A DNA stretch of 64,000 nt from Parasponia andersonii (GCA_002914805.1 JXTB01000069.1:913308-977307), one strand, 5' to 3'. Shown: positions 46,107 to 59,803, counted from the stretch's first letter. The notes: a model not told the origin generated them from the letters alone. Program-made: numbers and translations.

Positions 46107-48479
46107 ATACGGACATATTTTCTACTGAATATTGAAGAAATACCCTTTATTTTTTGTTTTTTTTTTCAATTGTTGAGTAGAAAGTGTGTTAATTCTTTGT
46201 CCATGATTTTGTACACTGTGGTATTTGTTTTTTTTTTTTCTTTAGTGAAAAAGTTTACTTATCCAATAAGAGATTGAGATCTCAATTTTTGTTTTATTTA
46301 TTTTTTAAGGTGAATAATGACACGAATTTACAACAAATCGGTTTATTTTTATTTTTATTTATTTGATTAAATTTCTTAAACATTTCCTGGTGATATTTGG
46401 TTTGGACTTCCCGATCTTTTACTAGTTCATTTAATTTCTTTTAAGTTCATAACATGAGATGACCAAATATAAACTATACACAACTAATTGAGTTTGTAGA
46501 TCTAAAATTATGCTACGAAATCAAACTTAAGAACTACAATAAAATTTCGTCAAAGTTAAGGAACTAATAGTCCATATAAATCCTTAGTTTTCACGCACAA
46601 GCTCTATCTCTACCAGTATATTCTTATAGTTTTCAAAAGAGTCATTCTTGATTGGCTCCCACACTACAGATATTATTTTGGCTTTTGAATCTTTAGGTGT
46701 CTCATTATACTAACCCGAACTATATTTTAGTCTCAGTTTTAGCCTGTGATTTTCAAGACAGACTAAAAAAAAAGGTTAAAAAAAAAAAATCATACTTTGG
46801 GTAGTAATGTATTTGAGAGTTTGAAAGCAAAAAACTAGACTGACCAAAAGCTTGGACATCAATGAAAATAATCCTTTTTCAAAAAGAAGCTCTACCATTA
46901 TATTATCCACAAAAGAATAAGAAAAAAAGTTCAACCAATGCTACTTTCTATGAAGTTTCTGTTAGACAGCTCAAGTTCCAATATTATAACAACATTTGGC
47001 AAAAAGAACAATTATCCATCCACCTTTTTTTGGTTGTATACGTTAAAATTTATGCCACGTTGCTCTCAATATCCCTTAAGTAGGAAAATAAAGCAGAATC
47101 ACTTGCAATAGCAGCCATCAGAAACAACATCATTTTATGTACAAACAACTGTAACGGTCATGTGGTATAACTTTAAAGCAACTATGGTCCCCCCACACAT
47201 CAGATTCTTGCCCGCCGTAAGGGGCACGTGTGATTTCAAGTAGTTAAAGTTTGTTACTTTTTTGAGAAAAATACTATTTATTATAATTGGATAATTGAGA
47301 TGAAACCTAAAAAAGGGCAACGAATTAGTGAGGGTGATATCTGATATGCAGCTTGAACTTTTAAGTTTTAATTGTTTCATAAGGTTAAATGAGTTTAAAG
47401 AGACTCACATTACAATTCATGTCATGTTCAAATCAAATCAAATAACTATATTAATTTCGAGTTGATCCACGTACGTGTCATTAGTCTAATAATAATATTT
47501 ACTATTTGATTATGTAAATAACAAATTTAATGAATTGGATCAGTTTGAATTAATTTTATGATAATTATTAACTAAACAGGTCACGTTTGAATCATATTTT
47601 TGTGTCATATCCTAAATTATCAACCCCTACTCATGTAGGACATGTGACATTCAATTTTTCTCGGGTTATATAAGATGTGGTCCATCCTTCTGTTCTTACA
47701 CTATGAACAAAAATATAGTCACCTACCTAGCTAGTTTTTCTGAATTTTTCGCAATTTGAACAATTAAATAAATAATTCAATACAATAACACATTTGATAT
47801 AAAAATCAAATTATAAATATGTGCATAATCAACAAAATTATTATATTCGACAAACGATTGAGGTGGAAATACAAAACTCAACGATGAATATAACTAGAGC
47901 TATACGAGACCCCTCTTCACCGTTCAAAATCACCCTCAACCACTATGTGGGCTTGATCTTAGAGTCTGCAGGCTAAAGTTGGCCAAAAAAAAAAAAAGTA
48001 CATAGAAGAATAAAATTTGCAAATATAATCAATCAAGTAGAACCTATTAACTAGTCTGAGAACTGTGTTCGAGTGTATGTCAATTAAAGAATAATTTAAT
48101 AATGCTATATGTCAATCTAGGAAAATATTATTGCCTGTAATCAAGGTACCTTATTTTATATACATTTTTGATAGGTATTCATCAATATTGAGTCCTCAAA
48201 GCCACTTACACTCAGAGAAAAAGGAAAACGAAAACACGTACACATTTGAGGAATGATTATTAAGGAACATAATAAGAATCATAGAAGTGAAAACGAAAGA
48301 AAAACGTAACCAAAAATATACATAAAAAAGAAAATACACACCTAAATTTTAGTTGCATCAGCAAGTTTCAAATTTTCGTCACCTTGGAGGCAGGAATTAG
48401 GAAGAGAGTTCTTGTAGAGATTTTGGCCGGCCGATACTGTCTACATTTAAGAACCAAAAAAAAAAAAAAGAAAAAAAAT
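46107..48479. other. AT-rich spacer downstream of the LIN-like gene
   Basis: The first 200 bp are probably 3' UTR of the LIN-like gene; no canonical AATAAA was located close to the stop. The rest has short chance ORFs only (46862-47083, 47135-47380). Confidence 0.5.
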
Positions 48480-50215
48480 AATATAGAATGTCATCCAGTG
48501 ATTGAGATAATCTTATTCATATCATCCTGTATGAAGCAACAAGTATTCATTTTGAAATAGATCTCAGCGGGATGGTAGTGGCTCTAGGTTTCAAAAATTT
48601 GTAGATCTTATAAGCTCGTGTGGTTATTTATCGTATATTAAGAGATTAAAGATATTAATTGCTATTAATAAAAACTAGACATTTAGATCTTAACCTTTTG
48701 ATGCTCTGGAGGGGATCTCAGCTTTCGTAATTTTCGGAACTATGATCTTTCAATCCAAACCTATTTTGCAAGCGAATGATTCTGCAAGTAGGAAAATATG
48801 ATCGTAGGTCTAGAGCTCTTTTTATAGTTCTTATTATTTTTCTCAACACATGAGAATAATAATATATGATTTTTTTTTTAGTGAGAAAGTCTCACTTTTC
48901 TCTTCTAATTTTTGGGTTCTCAAAAAATGACTCTCAAAGAAAAAAGATCCTATCTTTTCTTAAGAACTCTATGGACACTTAAGTAGGGATATTCGGTAGT
49001 AGTTTTATTTAAAACATAAATTTTAATTAACTTTTAATTAAATTTATTTTTTATTTTATTAATATTATATAACATATGTATTATATGAATAAATTACCTC
49101 TCTAGTTTTCGGAGGTGAGGTACACTACAAAAAAGTGGCGTGTGTAACCTACTTTTTTTTTTTAATAATGCTATAGGGCACCAGTGATGTCCAACATAAC
49201 AATGATGTGTTAGTTTGTCACTGGCTAGTCATAATTATAATTCAAGTAGGGTCCAAGTAGGACTTAGTTTATTAATTAAATCATAACAAACATATCATTA
49301 TAGTGCTAAGTACTACTGGTACTTTATAGTATTGCTCTTTTTTTTTTTTCCTTTGGAATTATATTATATTCAAATTAAAAATTCAAATTCAAATTTGAAA
49401 ATAAACAGATTAAATCATATTTAATCTAAGGAAAATTTAAAATTTTATTTATGCAAATTTTAAATTATAAATTACAAAGATTATTAAACTATTTAATAAT
49501 ATTTATTTTATAATTTGTGTCTAATATTTTAAAATAATATAATTAGTTAATATTTTTCCATAATTTTGCAATAATAATTATTAGTGCAGATTAATGTTGT
49601 CCAAAGATTATTTCTTTGTACTGTATTATATAAAGAAAACAATATAAATTAAACAATTCAATATCCTACGATCATACAAAATTCACTATAGAAAATTGGA
49701 GTTAGAATTGAGAATTTGTGGACCTATAACTCAAGCTCCAATAAATTTAGATAATTAATTAAACTCTTTAATTAATATATTTAATTTATTAATTCAATAG
49801 TTACTCCAAAACCTAGAATTTCACTCTTGAAATTATAAAATGAAATTAACTCAAAAGACTATCAAGTAGTTCGTTAGTATAACCATTATATATAAATTAA
49901 TCATCCATGAATAATTCACAACTAAGGTTAGGTTCATTTCTTAACCTCTTTGATTGTTTCTTTATCCATAAATTCCAATAATTCTCTAATGAACATATAA
50001 TTCAGAATCTTATTATAAATTGAGTGTTCAACGGTATCAAGTCCCAAATTATCACTTGAGGAATTATTTTTACAACTTCTAAATGGACGGTTTGGATTCT
50101 ATATGTGTATATTATCATTCCCAATAATGTGCTAAACTATATTTCCAAGATAGAAGACTTTAGTCTGTTTTAAAAATGAGACGCATTGAGTAAGTCGAAA
50201 AATATATTTTAACAA
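48480..50215 (-). mobile_element. Possible LTR of a copia-like element (minus orientation), with a small nested insert
   Basis: Read on the minus strand it follows the same order of landmarks as 18230-19745, including GAGTTTAATTAATTATCTAA then ATTGGAGCTTGAG, and a TGTTGAGAAAAATAA block near the end. It has no gag or pol attached. A CACTA-type terminus, CACTACAAAAAAGTGG, occurs inside it at 49123. Borders are approximate. Confidence 0.4.
49123..49350. mobile_element. Possible small foldback insertion with a CACTA-type left end
   Basis: The left end is CACTACAAAAAAGTGGCG. AATGCTATAGGGCACCAGTG at about 49166 pairs with the reversed CAATACTATAAAGTACCAGT from about 49310-49330, showing an internal inverted repeat. 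The right end is not a clean CACTA terminus, so this is tentative. Confidence 0.35.
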
Positions 50216-50219
50216 ACAG

Positions 50220-51854
50220 GAGTTTGTTAAATACTCATGATTATCTCTTTATTCCTTCCAGTCAGCTAACCTCCATTTCTCTTTCTCTCCTAATGAGTGC
50301 CTCCCCTGTTGGGGAGAAGGAAGATCCCCTTTCTGTTGTATGGTTCTTTTTTTTTTTTTCCCCCTTATTTATATTTATATTTATATTTTTAAATAATCTT
50401 TCTATTTGTAAAGGTAATTGGCCACTTAGATCTAGATTTATGGTACTCTTAATACACCTAGATCGAGATTCGTAGTGGTTTAGATTATTTTTAGTTTTTT
50501 TTTTCTCTTCTACTAGTATGGTTATCCTTCACATCTGTATCATTTTTGATTCAGAATTGGAAAAGTGGTTACTACCACGAATTAGAGTTGACAGAATCTC
50601 TCTCAGTGAATCAATCAGAAGTATCCATTCAGATAGTGAAGAATTGTAATGACCCATTAAAGAGCTCTATCACATCATTCATGGAGTTTTATATTTATTT
50701 AAGATCGTTGACCGGGACTGCTTTTGCTTTGAGATTTTTGAAGGTTTCTTCTCTCTTCAAGTTTATGAGTCGATTTCTTGATTCTCATTATAAGAGGTTA
50801 TATGTAACTCGATTTATTATTGTTACCTTTATTCAAGTTTTAGTGAAATCGTTTCCTTAAAAAAAATAAAAAAACTCACAATTAATATTATCTTATATAT
50901 GACCATCTTAATGATAAAATTAATTCTTCCACCAAATAGAAAATTATTGGAGAATTTTTTTACTTGGTCTAGTCAATATAATCAACATTATATTAAGTGT
51001 TTTTATTCTAATGTCATCACATTATAAACCTGAATAAGATTATCACATTCTTAATAAGAATAAACTGCAATAGTAGGTTACCTTTTTTAAGATTCCAAAC
51101 TTAATTATTTATTATGGACAATTTAGATTATTTAACTGTAAGCCTAATTCTCTTGTAATTCAATAGTTGAATACTGAGTTTTACAGTATTACAAATAATA
51201 AAGGAATTTTCAATATCAACATTCTAACAATATAATATTAGAAAACATAAAAGACATATGACCAAAAAAATTGTAAATTTTATTTATTTTTAGTAGTGTT
51301 ATAAATAATTCATATGTTTCAGGGTACTATTACTAACAACAAAAACTAAAGAAAAGCGACAATTTTCCTATCTGGTGAAAAATACCAACACTATGTGTAT
51401 AATCTCTGAATGTAATAAAACAATTCAGTGATGATACATACTTCCTTATCAAAACAATTTTAGAAGCAGAACAAAAATAGGAGTTCATGGAGAATTAGAA
51501 GTTATAATAAGAATGGAGTCGATGAAGAAGTTAAATCTATAACATGCCTAATAATATCAACAAAATATTTTAAACTAATATCTTTGCACCACAATTTACC
51601 ATTTACTTTCTAAACTATTCTCTAGTACTCAACTCCACGAATATAAAATGATCACAATAGTAAACAAAAGAAGTAACAATTCACTCCATACACTTTTGGT
51701 AAACTCTTTCCTTCGGTATATCCTCTAATATGTTATGCTTCATCTTCTTGCACTGTCAACAAATCCACAAACTAAAACTACGTCCATAGCAATTAGATAT
51801 CAATAACTTTTTTATGTAACCATTCCTTATTAAGATCATTATATATCTAATCTG
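50220..51854. other. Intergenic spacer, no gene recognised
   Basis: The ORF at 50546-50860 (104 codons) and the one at 50224-50475 match no family known to me. The 50240-50720 part is less AT-rich and could be an unplaced repeat remnant. Confidence 0.45.
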
Positions 51855-52010
51855 TCGGGATATTTTTCTACAATATGCAACAACTTTCTCTTATATACAT
51901 TTTATGATATTTGCTAGATTAAACTATTTTAGTAGAATACTTTATTATCTAAAAAATATTCTATAAATTTATTAGATTATAAAGAAACTATTAGAATCTT
52001 GGTAACATTT
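51855..52010 (+). repeat. LTR-start-like segment, direct repeat partner of 53607-53775
   Basis: TGTCGGGATATTTTTCTACA here and TGTTAGGATATCTACCTTAC at 53607 are followed by shared blocks (CAACTTTCTCTTATATA, TATTTTATG or CATTTTATG, TTATCTAAAAAA). They look like two copies of the 5' end of a copia-type LTR in the same orientation. Confidence 0.5.
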
Positions 52011-52417
52011 AGTAAATCTAGATACATACATATATTTATTAGAAACATGATGATCACATCATAGATGCACCCAAAAAATTAGTGGAATATGTTATAAAAT
52101 TTTTACGTGAAAACCTACTTTTTAAAACCAATGAACATAAATATATCAATTCTGAATATCATATAGTATAAAATCAAATCTAGATGCAAAAATCCTAGGG
52201 TATAAGAATTTTGTATTTATCTCTTGATGTATGCTTCTTCTTGATCTTTTTGTTGATGGTAATCAAACCTCCAACCCTAGATATTCTTGCCTATTCTTTA
52301 GTTCTTGAAAGATGAGATAAGTGAGTACCAAATTGAATCCTTCTATTAGAGAATAATCAAGAACACATTTTTTATTATCTAATCATATTGGCTTGAGATG
52401 AGTATGTGAGATTGCAA

Positions 52418-52422
<5 letters not shown>

Positions 52423-52463
<41 letters not shown>
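52423..52463. repeat. TC microsatellite
   Basis: About 17 TC units, then a few interrupted by G. It lies in the region of decayed LTR sequence. Confidence 0.9.
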
Positions 52464-52854
52464 GTTTCAACTATAGCCGAAATTCCTCACCCTCTCTCTT
52501 TCCCTCCCTTTGTTTCACATGTAGCACTCTTTGTTTTCCTATGTGTTTTTTTTTTTCCTCCAATATGGGTTTTATATGTATTTTTATAAGATTGTACAAT
52601 TCTTGTTTCATCTTTATAAAACTACTAACTTTTATATAGAATCATTATTTTACATAATTTTATAAAACTAATATCATGAATACCACTAACTAGTTAATGA
52701 GATTTATTGACTAGACAATGGACCTAATGAAAATAATCTAAGTTCCAATAGTTAATAAATATCATAATAACTCTATTATAGTATTTATTTAATTATTATT
52801 AGTAAATAAGTCACTCTACTAAAGATACTGCACTCTTAGATTAAGTATCGTAAT

Positions 52855-54515
52855 TTTTTAGAGATTTAATTAACTAGCATTAAATAAATGATCTATCTGG
52901 CTTGTTCCATACCACATATGAGATCCTTATATATTAGATATGTGAAATTACTATAATACCCTTCCAACACATATTTATTTTTAAGTTACTATCTTTCTAT
53001 CAAGGGATAATATTGTTGATAATTTTGATCATAATGACTATTACATAAAATTATCAACCATTCACAAAGTAAATACTAAGATCTTATATTTTATTATTCC
53101 AAGAATCTTAAAAGACCCTAATATGACATTAATATATATTGTCCTTAACTATTTGATATTCCTATTAATTCATAAATCATAATCTCCAAGATACTAGAGT
53201 TCATCTTGTTCAAAATAGAAGCTAGTCTTTATCATGTCGAATGGCTACAACTCATAAAAAGCAAGACTAATTAAATACTGAGTATTAAGATTGATCTACA
53301 TGCTAAGAATGAGGTAATGGTAATACGAAGAATTGAATTACGATACTTACAACTCTACTTCTTATATTACATAGTTTAGTTCAATAAACATAACTTATTT
53401 ATGTTGTATTAGTGTTTCTATTAGAACTCAAATACTTCAATGAATTGAGACATATAATTTCCGTTGAAATAGATAAATACTATAATCTACAGTAACAAAA
53501 TTATTCTATCTTCACTTATAGATTGTGAAACAATTTTATTTAAACTTAAATAAGATAAAGAAATAAGTCACCTCATAATTAACACACTTAATCATGTTTG
53601 TTTCTGTTAGGATATCTACCTTACAAAGTAGATTTCTTAAATTACATTTTGTGAAACAACTTTCTCTTATATATATATTTTATGTTATCTTCTATATTAA
53701 AGTAATCATAATAGAATAGGTTATTTATCTAAAAAAGATTTCATGATTTTATTAGAGTATAAAAAAATAAATATGATTAAGTATGTTAGTCATGGGAAAA
53801 CATGTCTCTTTATCTAAGTATAAATGAATTTTGTTTACAATCTATAAATAAAGGTAGAATACTTTATTTATTATAGATTGTAGTATTTTTCTATTTCAAT
53901 AAGAATGATGTGTCTCAAATTATTGAATTGTCTGAATTCTAGCAGAAATACTAGTACAATACAAGTAAATTATGTATATTGAACTGGACCAAGTAATGTA
54001 AGAATTTGAGTTAGTATCGTAACTTAATTCTTCATATTACTACATACTAGCTCCAAGTATGTAGATTTTAATCTTTAGTATTTGATTGGATTTGCTTTTA
54101 TAGGTTGTATCCTTTTGATATATTAAAAGACTAGCTTTTATTTTGAACAAGGCAAACTCTGGTATTTAGAAAGCTATGATTTATGAATTGACGAGAATAC
54201 CAAATAGTTAAAAACACTATATTTTAATACTACTTCAAGATTTTTCAAGATAACCAGAATAATAAAATGCAAAATCTCAGTATTTATTTTGTGAATGATT
54301 GATAATTTTGTTTAGTAGCCATTAAGGAAAAAATTATTAATAACATTATTATTTGATAGAAAGATAGTAATTTAAAGATAAATATATCTTGAAATGATCT
54401 TATGGTAATTTCACCTATCCAATTATGATATTGTATAGTGATTTCACATATAGTATAAAATATTATAGATAGATTGTTTATTCAAGACTAGTTGATTAAA
54501 TCTCAATAAAAAGTA
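52855..54515. repeat. Large inverted repeat, arms of about 700 bp, loop of about 215 bp
   Basis: The left arm (about 52855-53575) aligns, block after block, with the reverse complement of the right arm (about 53790-54515). Examples are TTACTATCTTTCTATCAA, AATTCATAAATCATA and TTGTTCAAAATA with GAAGCTAGTCTTT, or A-variants of these. Similarity is perhaps 70-75% by eye. The sequence resembles copia LTR DNA, so two LTR copies in opposite orientation is the likely origin. No coding is visible. Confidence 0.75.
53607..53775 (+). repeat. LTR-start-like segment in the loop of the inverted repeat
   Basis: Direct-repeat partner of 51855-52010. It abuts the right arm, so 53607 to about 54515 may be one truncated plus-orientation LTR. 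Confidence 0.5.
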
Positions 54516-54719
54516 TGAAATTTAATATAAAAATATAGTATTGGGCCTTTATTGGAATGACTCTTTTTAATTTGAGAAGAAATATAAGAATTATTTTTAT
54601 AAAGTTGATCCTACTGTCATAATATAAATTTTCTAAAATGTCATTTTTCAGTGTACATTATCTATTATTTATCAAATATTTAAGACTTCTACAACCTAGT
54701 GGCAATTTGTCACTCTTGC

Positions 54720-55118
54720 CCAAAATGGTGCACAAGGTGCACTCCAACCCAAGTGTGAAGGTTATATATTTAAAAAACAAATAGTAGGAGTATTGCTTAG
54801 AAGCTAATGTAAGCGATTGTTTAATTTAATGTAGTCTAGCTTTGCAGCACCAATGGTAAGCTTCTCGATGGTCTGCTCAGTATGTAGCAGATTTTATTAA
54901 TGGTATTTAGCAATCCATCCTTCTTAGAGACTTCACCCTCCAAGGTTTGCAATAATATATAAGTATCTTGCTTTTTTTTTTTTTTGTAGAGCAACTTTTG
55001 TCTCAAGAACTTTGTTTTTGACCATGACTTTTTTTCCCATAAATGTGTTGGTAGGCATCATGAATGTTTTCAACATTAGAAATATAATCTTCGGGCTTAC
55101 TGTCAAAATTGTTGTCAT
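54720..55118 (-). pseudogene. Continuation of copia B gag region beyond the nested insertion
   Basis: The minus-strand frame reads DNNFDSKPEDYISNVENIHD and AYQHIYGK, then a shifted frame gives LLQTLEGEVSKKDGLLNTI, a coiled-coil-like segment that follows the zinc knuckle in copia gag polyproteins. Joined across the insertion the reading runs LDH then DNNFD without loss of frame. A poly-A-coded Lys run (near 54970-54982) and stops show decay. Confidence 0.6.
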
Positions 55119-55123
55119 GACAT

Positions 55124-55644
55124 GTTAGGAGATCGGTTTTACGGAAGTGACAACATATAATTAAAATATGAGTTCAGAATACTATGAAAAAAGTAAAAAG
55201 ATATGGAACACAAAAGATTTTATATGATTAAACCAATTCAGGCTACATCCACGGATAAGACTGTGAAGAATTTCACTATGAAAAGAAGATTACAACTTAC
55301 TTCTCTCTAAATATAAGGAGAATACAAATGAACCCATTTCTCTTAAAATAGGAGAAAATACTCTCTCTAAATAATTTAGGAGAAAATGAATATGAAAATA
55401 AGAGAAATTCTTAGGTTGAACTCTCTCCTAAGGGGACAAGGAAATATTTAGAATAGGATGAAAAATAGTTTAGAGGAGAAAAGTATTTAGAGTTGAGTCC
55501 CTTATCATATTCTCTCATTTGTTTTTTTATTTTCACATGTGCAGCACTGAAAGGTGTTGCAAACTTTGATCATGGTGGCATCAGTTGTTGTAACCAATAT
55601 CGAATCAATATTGCGGCCTGACTAAGCTGTATATACTGACTATA
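55124..55644 (-). repeat. 3' LTR of copia A
   Basis: It starts TATAGTCAGTATATACAGC on the minus strand and shares GGCCGCAATATT, AACTGATGCCACC and TGATCAAAGTTTGCAACAC with the 5' remnant at 59745-59899. It ends CTAACA. Confidence 0.75.
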
Positions 55645-55734
55645 TTCTCCTACTTGAAAACTTTGATTTTAATCATATCTTTATACTTGATATTCATTTG
55701 TCAATTCTTCATACTACTTATGTATCTACTAGGT

Positions 55735-58700
55735 TATATGATGATCTACACTATTAGAACTTGTCAGTATTGATTGGCTTAGTTAAAACATCTATTAGGT
55801 TCTCCTTAGTGTGAATCTTTTCTATGTTCACACTTTCATCTTTTAATACTTATCGAACAAAGTGTTATTGAATGCCTATGTACTTTTTCTTAGAATGATG
55901 TTGGATTTCTTGCAATGTGCAAGGTTGACTGTCACAAAATAAATGAATATTCTCTTGTTTGTGCTCGAGCTCCTCTAATAACTTTTGAACCGAAATAGCT
56001 TCTTTGCAAGCTTGTATAGCTACCATGTATTCTGCTGCTATTATAGATAAAGCCACAATAGCTTACAGCTTTGAAACTTAGCCTATAGCTCCTTATGCAA
56101 GATCGAACACATAGCCTACATTTTCATTTGTCAAGATCACCCAAAAAATCTGAATCAATATATCCTTTGATAGTAAATTTCCATCCTCCATAATATACTG
56201 TAGCATCTAAGATTCTTTTGATGTATCTCAGAATTCTCTTCACAATATTCCAATGCTCTTTACCAGGATTCAACATGTATTGACTAATCATTCCCACTGA
56301 TTGTACAATATCTGGTCTTGTGCAAATTTTAGTGAACATTAGATTTCCCACTACTGATGCATATGGTACTCGAGACATTTCCATCCTCTTTGCTTCATTG
56401 CTAGGACACATATTGGAGGATTACTTGAAGTTAACAAGAAGTGTGGTAGAAATTGGCTTATAATCTTACATATTGAAGCGTTTCAAGATTTTTTTCAAAT
56501 AATTTTTCTGAGAAAGTCAAATCTTCTTGTTACTTTTGTCTCAGTGAATTTGCATCTCTAGAATCTTGTTTTCCGGTCCCAAGTCCTTCATATCAAATTC
56601 CCTAGCCAACTTTACCTTTAATTCTTGGACTCGATCTTTGCTGGGACTCGCTACCAACATGTTGTTCATATATAACAATAAGATAATGAAATCACTATCT
56701 TCATGAATGCTTCTGAAGTATATGTAGTAGTCTGAACTGAGTCTGTTGTACCTACGAAATATGATGAAGGAATCAAATCTCTTATACCAATATATTGGTG
56801 CCTATTTAAGACCGTATAGAGATTTGTTTAACCTACAAACTAAGTTCTTATTGTCTCTTTCAGCAAAACCTTTTGGTTAGTGCATATAAATTTCTTCTTG
56901 AAGTTCTCCTTAAAGAAAAGTAGTTTTCACATCTAGTTGCTCTAAACATAGGTCAAACGTAACATATATTGCCAAAACCACTGTAACTGTTGTGAGTCGA
57001 ACCATAGGTAAAAATATCTCGTTGAAGACAATACATTCTTTTTGAGTATCTCTTAACTATCAATCTCGCATGATACCACTCTATTTGATCATTGTTATCA
57101 CACTTGATCTTATATATCTATTTATTGCCAATAGCTTTCTTTCTTTATGATAGCGAAATAAGATCCTATATCCTATTCTTGTGAAAGATTTCAATCTCTT
57201 CTTGTATTGCTATCATCCATAGGGATACATTTGAGCTTTTGATAGTCTCATGGAAAGTTGTTAGCCTTCCATCCTTTGTTAGAAAGCAGTAGAATATAAT
57301 GTTACTCTCAATAATATAATCTAAGTGCCACACTGGTGGTCTTCTCTCATGAGTTGGCCGATGGATTTCAAAAGCCTTTTCCTCGATCAGTTCTTCTACT
57401 TCATACTTTGGTGCTGTTTCAGAAGAATCTGAATCTTTAACATTCTTTTTTACCCGAATTGTAGTAGTTTCTGGATTGCTATTATCTCCCTTCTTTTGCA
57501 GTTTATTTTTTTCAAATATCACATCTCTGCTAATGACAATCTTATAGGCAGTGGGATCCCATAGGTGATACTCTTGAGTCCATCAGTATATCCCAAGAAT
57601 ATACACTTTCTGAACTTTGAATCAAGTTTTTTTATTTCTTAAGTATTATACATCACGTACACATGACTTCCAAATGTATGTGAACAAGAATATTCAACTA
57701 GCTTATTAGTCCATATCTTCATTGATATCTTTAGATCAATTGCTATTAATGGAGACTGATCGATCACATAACAAGCGGTTTTGACTACTTTTGCCTAGAA
57801 TATCTTGAGTTCTTTCCAACAAAGTTCTATTTATCTACTCTGCCACTCTATTTTATTGAGGAGTGTATATTGCTATGACCTACTTCTTGATACCTTATTA
57901 TTGACAGAAGTTATCAAATTCAAAACTAATATATTCTCCTCCATTGTTCGTCCTCAAATACTTGATCTTTTCTCCAGATTCAAGCTCTACCTACGCTTTG
58001 AATATTTTGAAGACTAAAAACACATCCGCCTTCTTCTTGGTAGGATAAATCCAACATCTCCTAGAGTGATCATCAATAAAATGTACAAAGTATCTAGCTC
58101 TTCCTAGAGATATCATCAATACTTGCCAAATATCAGAGTGAACCAAGTCTACAACTTTCTTACTTCTAAAACTGGATGTGCTAAACTTTGATCTATACTT
58201 CTTACTTGTGACACAATACTCACAAAAGGATAAAGATACCATTATAAGACTAGAAAGTAGCTTATGTTAAGAGAGAATCTTCAAGCCTCATTCCGAAATA
58301 TGACTAAGCTTATGATTCTACATCATCGTTGATTCTTCTTCAGAATTTGTTGAAGCCACTGATGCTTTTGCTTCCATCAATGTATCTTCTTTAAGCACAT
58401 ATAGACTCATTGCGATCGTCTCTGCCTTTATTATTATAAGCATGCCTTTTATGATCTTCATGATCCCATTCTTGACTTGACTTTTGCATCTAAGATTATT
58501 TAATTGTCTTAAAGACAATAGATTTTTCTTTAGGCCATTCACATGTCGCATCTCTTGAATAGTATGAATAATACTGTCGTATATTTTTATCTTGATGGTA
58601 CTAATCTCAACAATCTCTAAGGCAAGATCGTTACCCAAAATCATAGATCCTCTAGAGATAAGTTCATATGTCTGAAACCACTCTCTGTGAGAAGTCATGT

Positions 58701-59300
58701 GTCATGTTATTCTCGAATCCACTAACTAAACATCCAGTCCTCATATATCACACCTCTTGAATAGTACGAATAGTGTCATCATACATTTTCATCATGATAG
58801 AGTAAATTCCAGAGATCTCTAAGGCATGATCATTGCCCATGAATATAGATCCTCTAAAGACAGGTTCATATATATGAAACTACTCTCTGTGAGAAGTCAT
58901 ATACTATGTTGCTCCTGAATCTACTAATCAAATATTAGTGAGCTGCTTTCTATTATTAGAAACTATTACTGCTTCACTATATAGGATTTCTTTATTATTT
59001 GAAGTACTTCCAACGTTCCTCTAAGTATTTGATGACTTAGGAACTTTTCTTTGGAATATTTATTTTTCTTGAGTTGCCAACACTCCTTTTCAATGTGCCA
59101 TTTTTTGCTACAGTGATAGTATTTGACATTCTTCTTACTTCATGACTTTTATCTACCATGACTCTAACTCTACTTAGGTCACGTTCTGTTGATCTCCCTC
59201 TTATTGCCAAAGTCTTTGCTTACTGCGAGATTGCTGATCTGTCTTCCTTATTCTTACGCCGATTTTTATTTTCATGAACAACAACTGTAAGATCATTGAA
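55735..59300 (-). pseudogene. Copia A pol polyprotein, degraded
   Basis: In minus-strand order: a pre-integrase domain (58318-58698; SHREWFQTYELIS, GLKKNLLSLRQLNNL); integrase (57960-58242; FCEYCVTSKKYRSKF, VDLVHSDIW, FIDDHSRRCW, then RTNNGGEY where the family has RTDNGGEY); reverse transcriptase (about 56480-57522; RRPPVWHLDYIIES, SLWMIAIQEEIE, then YMNNMLVAS where YVDDMLVAS is usual); and a connection/RNase H part (55760-56411; PYASVVGNLMFTKICTRPDI, AAEYMVAIQACKEAI, LFCDSQ). Stops and shifts are frequent. Loss of catalytic Asp residues in both integrase and reverse transcriptase makes this copy inactive. Confidence 0.88.
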
Positions 59301-59339
59301 AATTAGAATTATAGTATTACTTATCACATTTATAATAAG

Positions 59340-59803
59340 CTGATCATACAAATCAAATAGGCTCTGAAGTAAGATTTCTGCACGTTCACTATTTTATACT
59401 CTATTGTTGTGAGATGTGAAAATAGAGTGTTGAGGGTTTTGATATAGTCACTCACTGTTATTGATTCCGCTATCCAAAGGGTATAAAGCATTCTCTTCAA
59501 GAAAATTTTGTTATGAAGTGACTTAGCCTAATACAACTTTGTTAGTGTATCCCATATCTCCTTAGCTGACTTCTTCTTCAATACTCGACACAACACCATC
59601 TACTAGCACTATATATAAGTTCATGACAACATTGCCATCCATATCATCCCATTTTTTATCATTAGTAATTTTAGCAAGTCTTTCCTCAATTGCTGTCAAG
59701 CAATTATTTTTTCTCAAAATTGTCTTTATCTTCATTTTCTACATAGAGAAATTACTCTCATCTCCTATTCTCCCATTTTTTTTTAACTTCACATGTTCGA
59801 CAT
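59340..59803 (-). pseudogene. Copia A gag (UBN2-type), degraded
   Basis: From a probable ATG at 59803 (MSN) the minus strand reads, after a frame shift, GRIGDESNFSM-stop-KMKIKTILRKNNCLTAIEE, then MDGNVVMNLYI, KKSAKEIWDTLTKLY, AKSLHNKIFLKRMLYTLWIA and VSDYIKTLNTLFSHLTTIE. This is the standard plant copia gag pattern. The stop in FSM-stop-KMK replaces the usual Trp. Confidence 0.85.

Noticed and set aside
50546..50860. 104-codon plus ORF
   Set aside because: No motif, no neighbouring exons; not supported as a gene.
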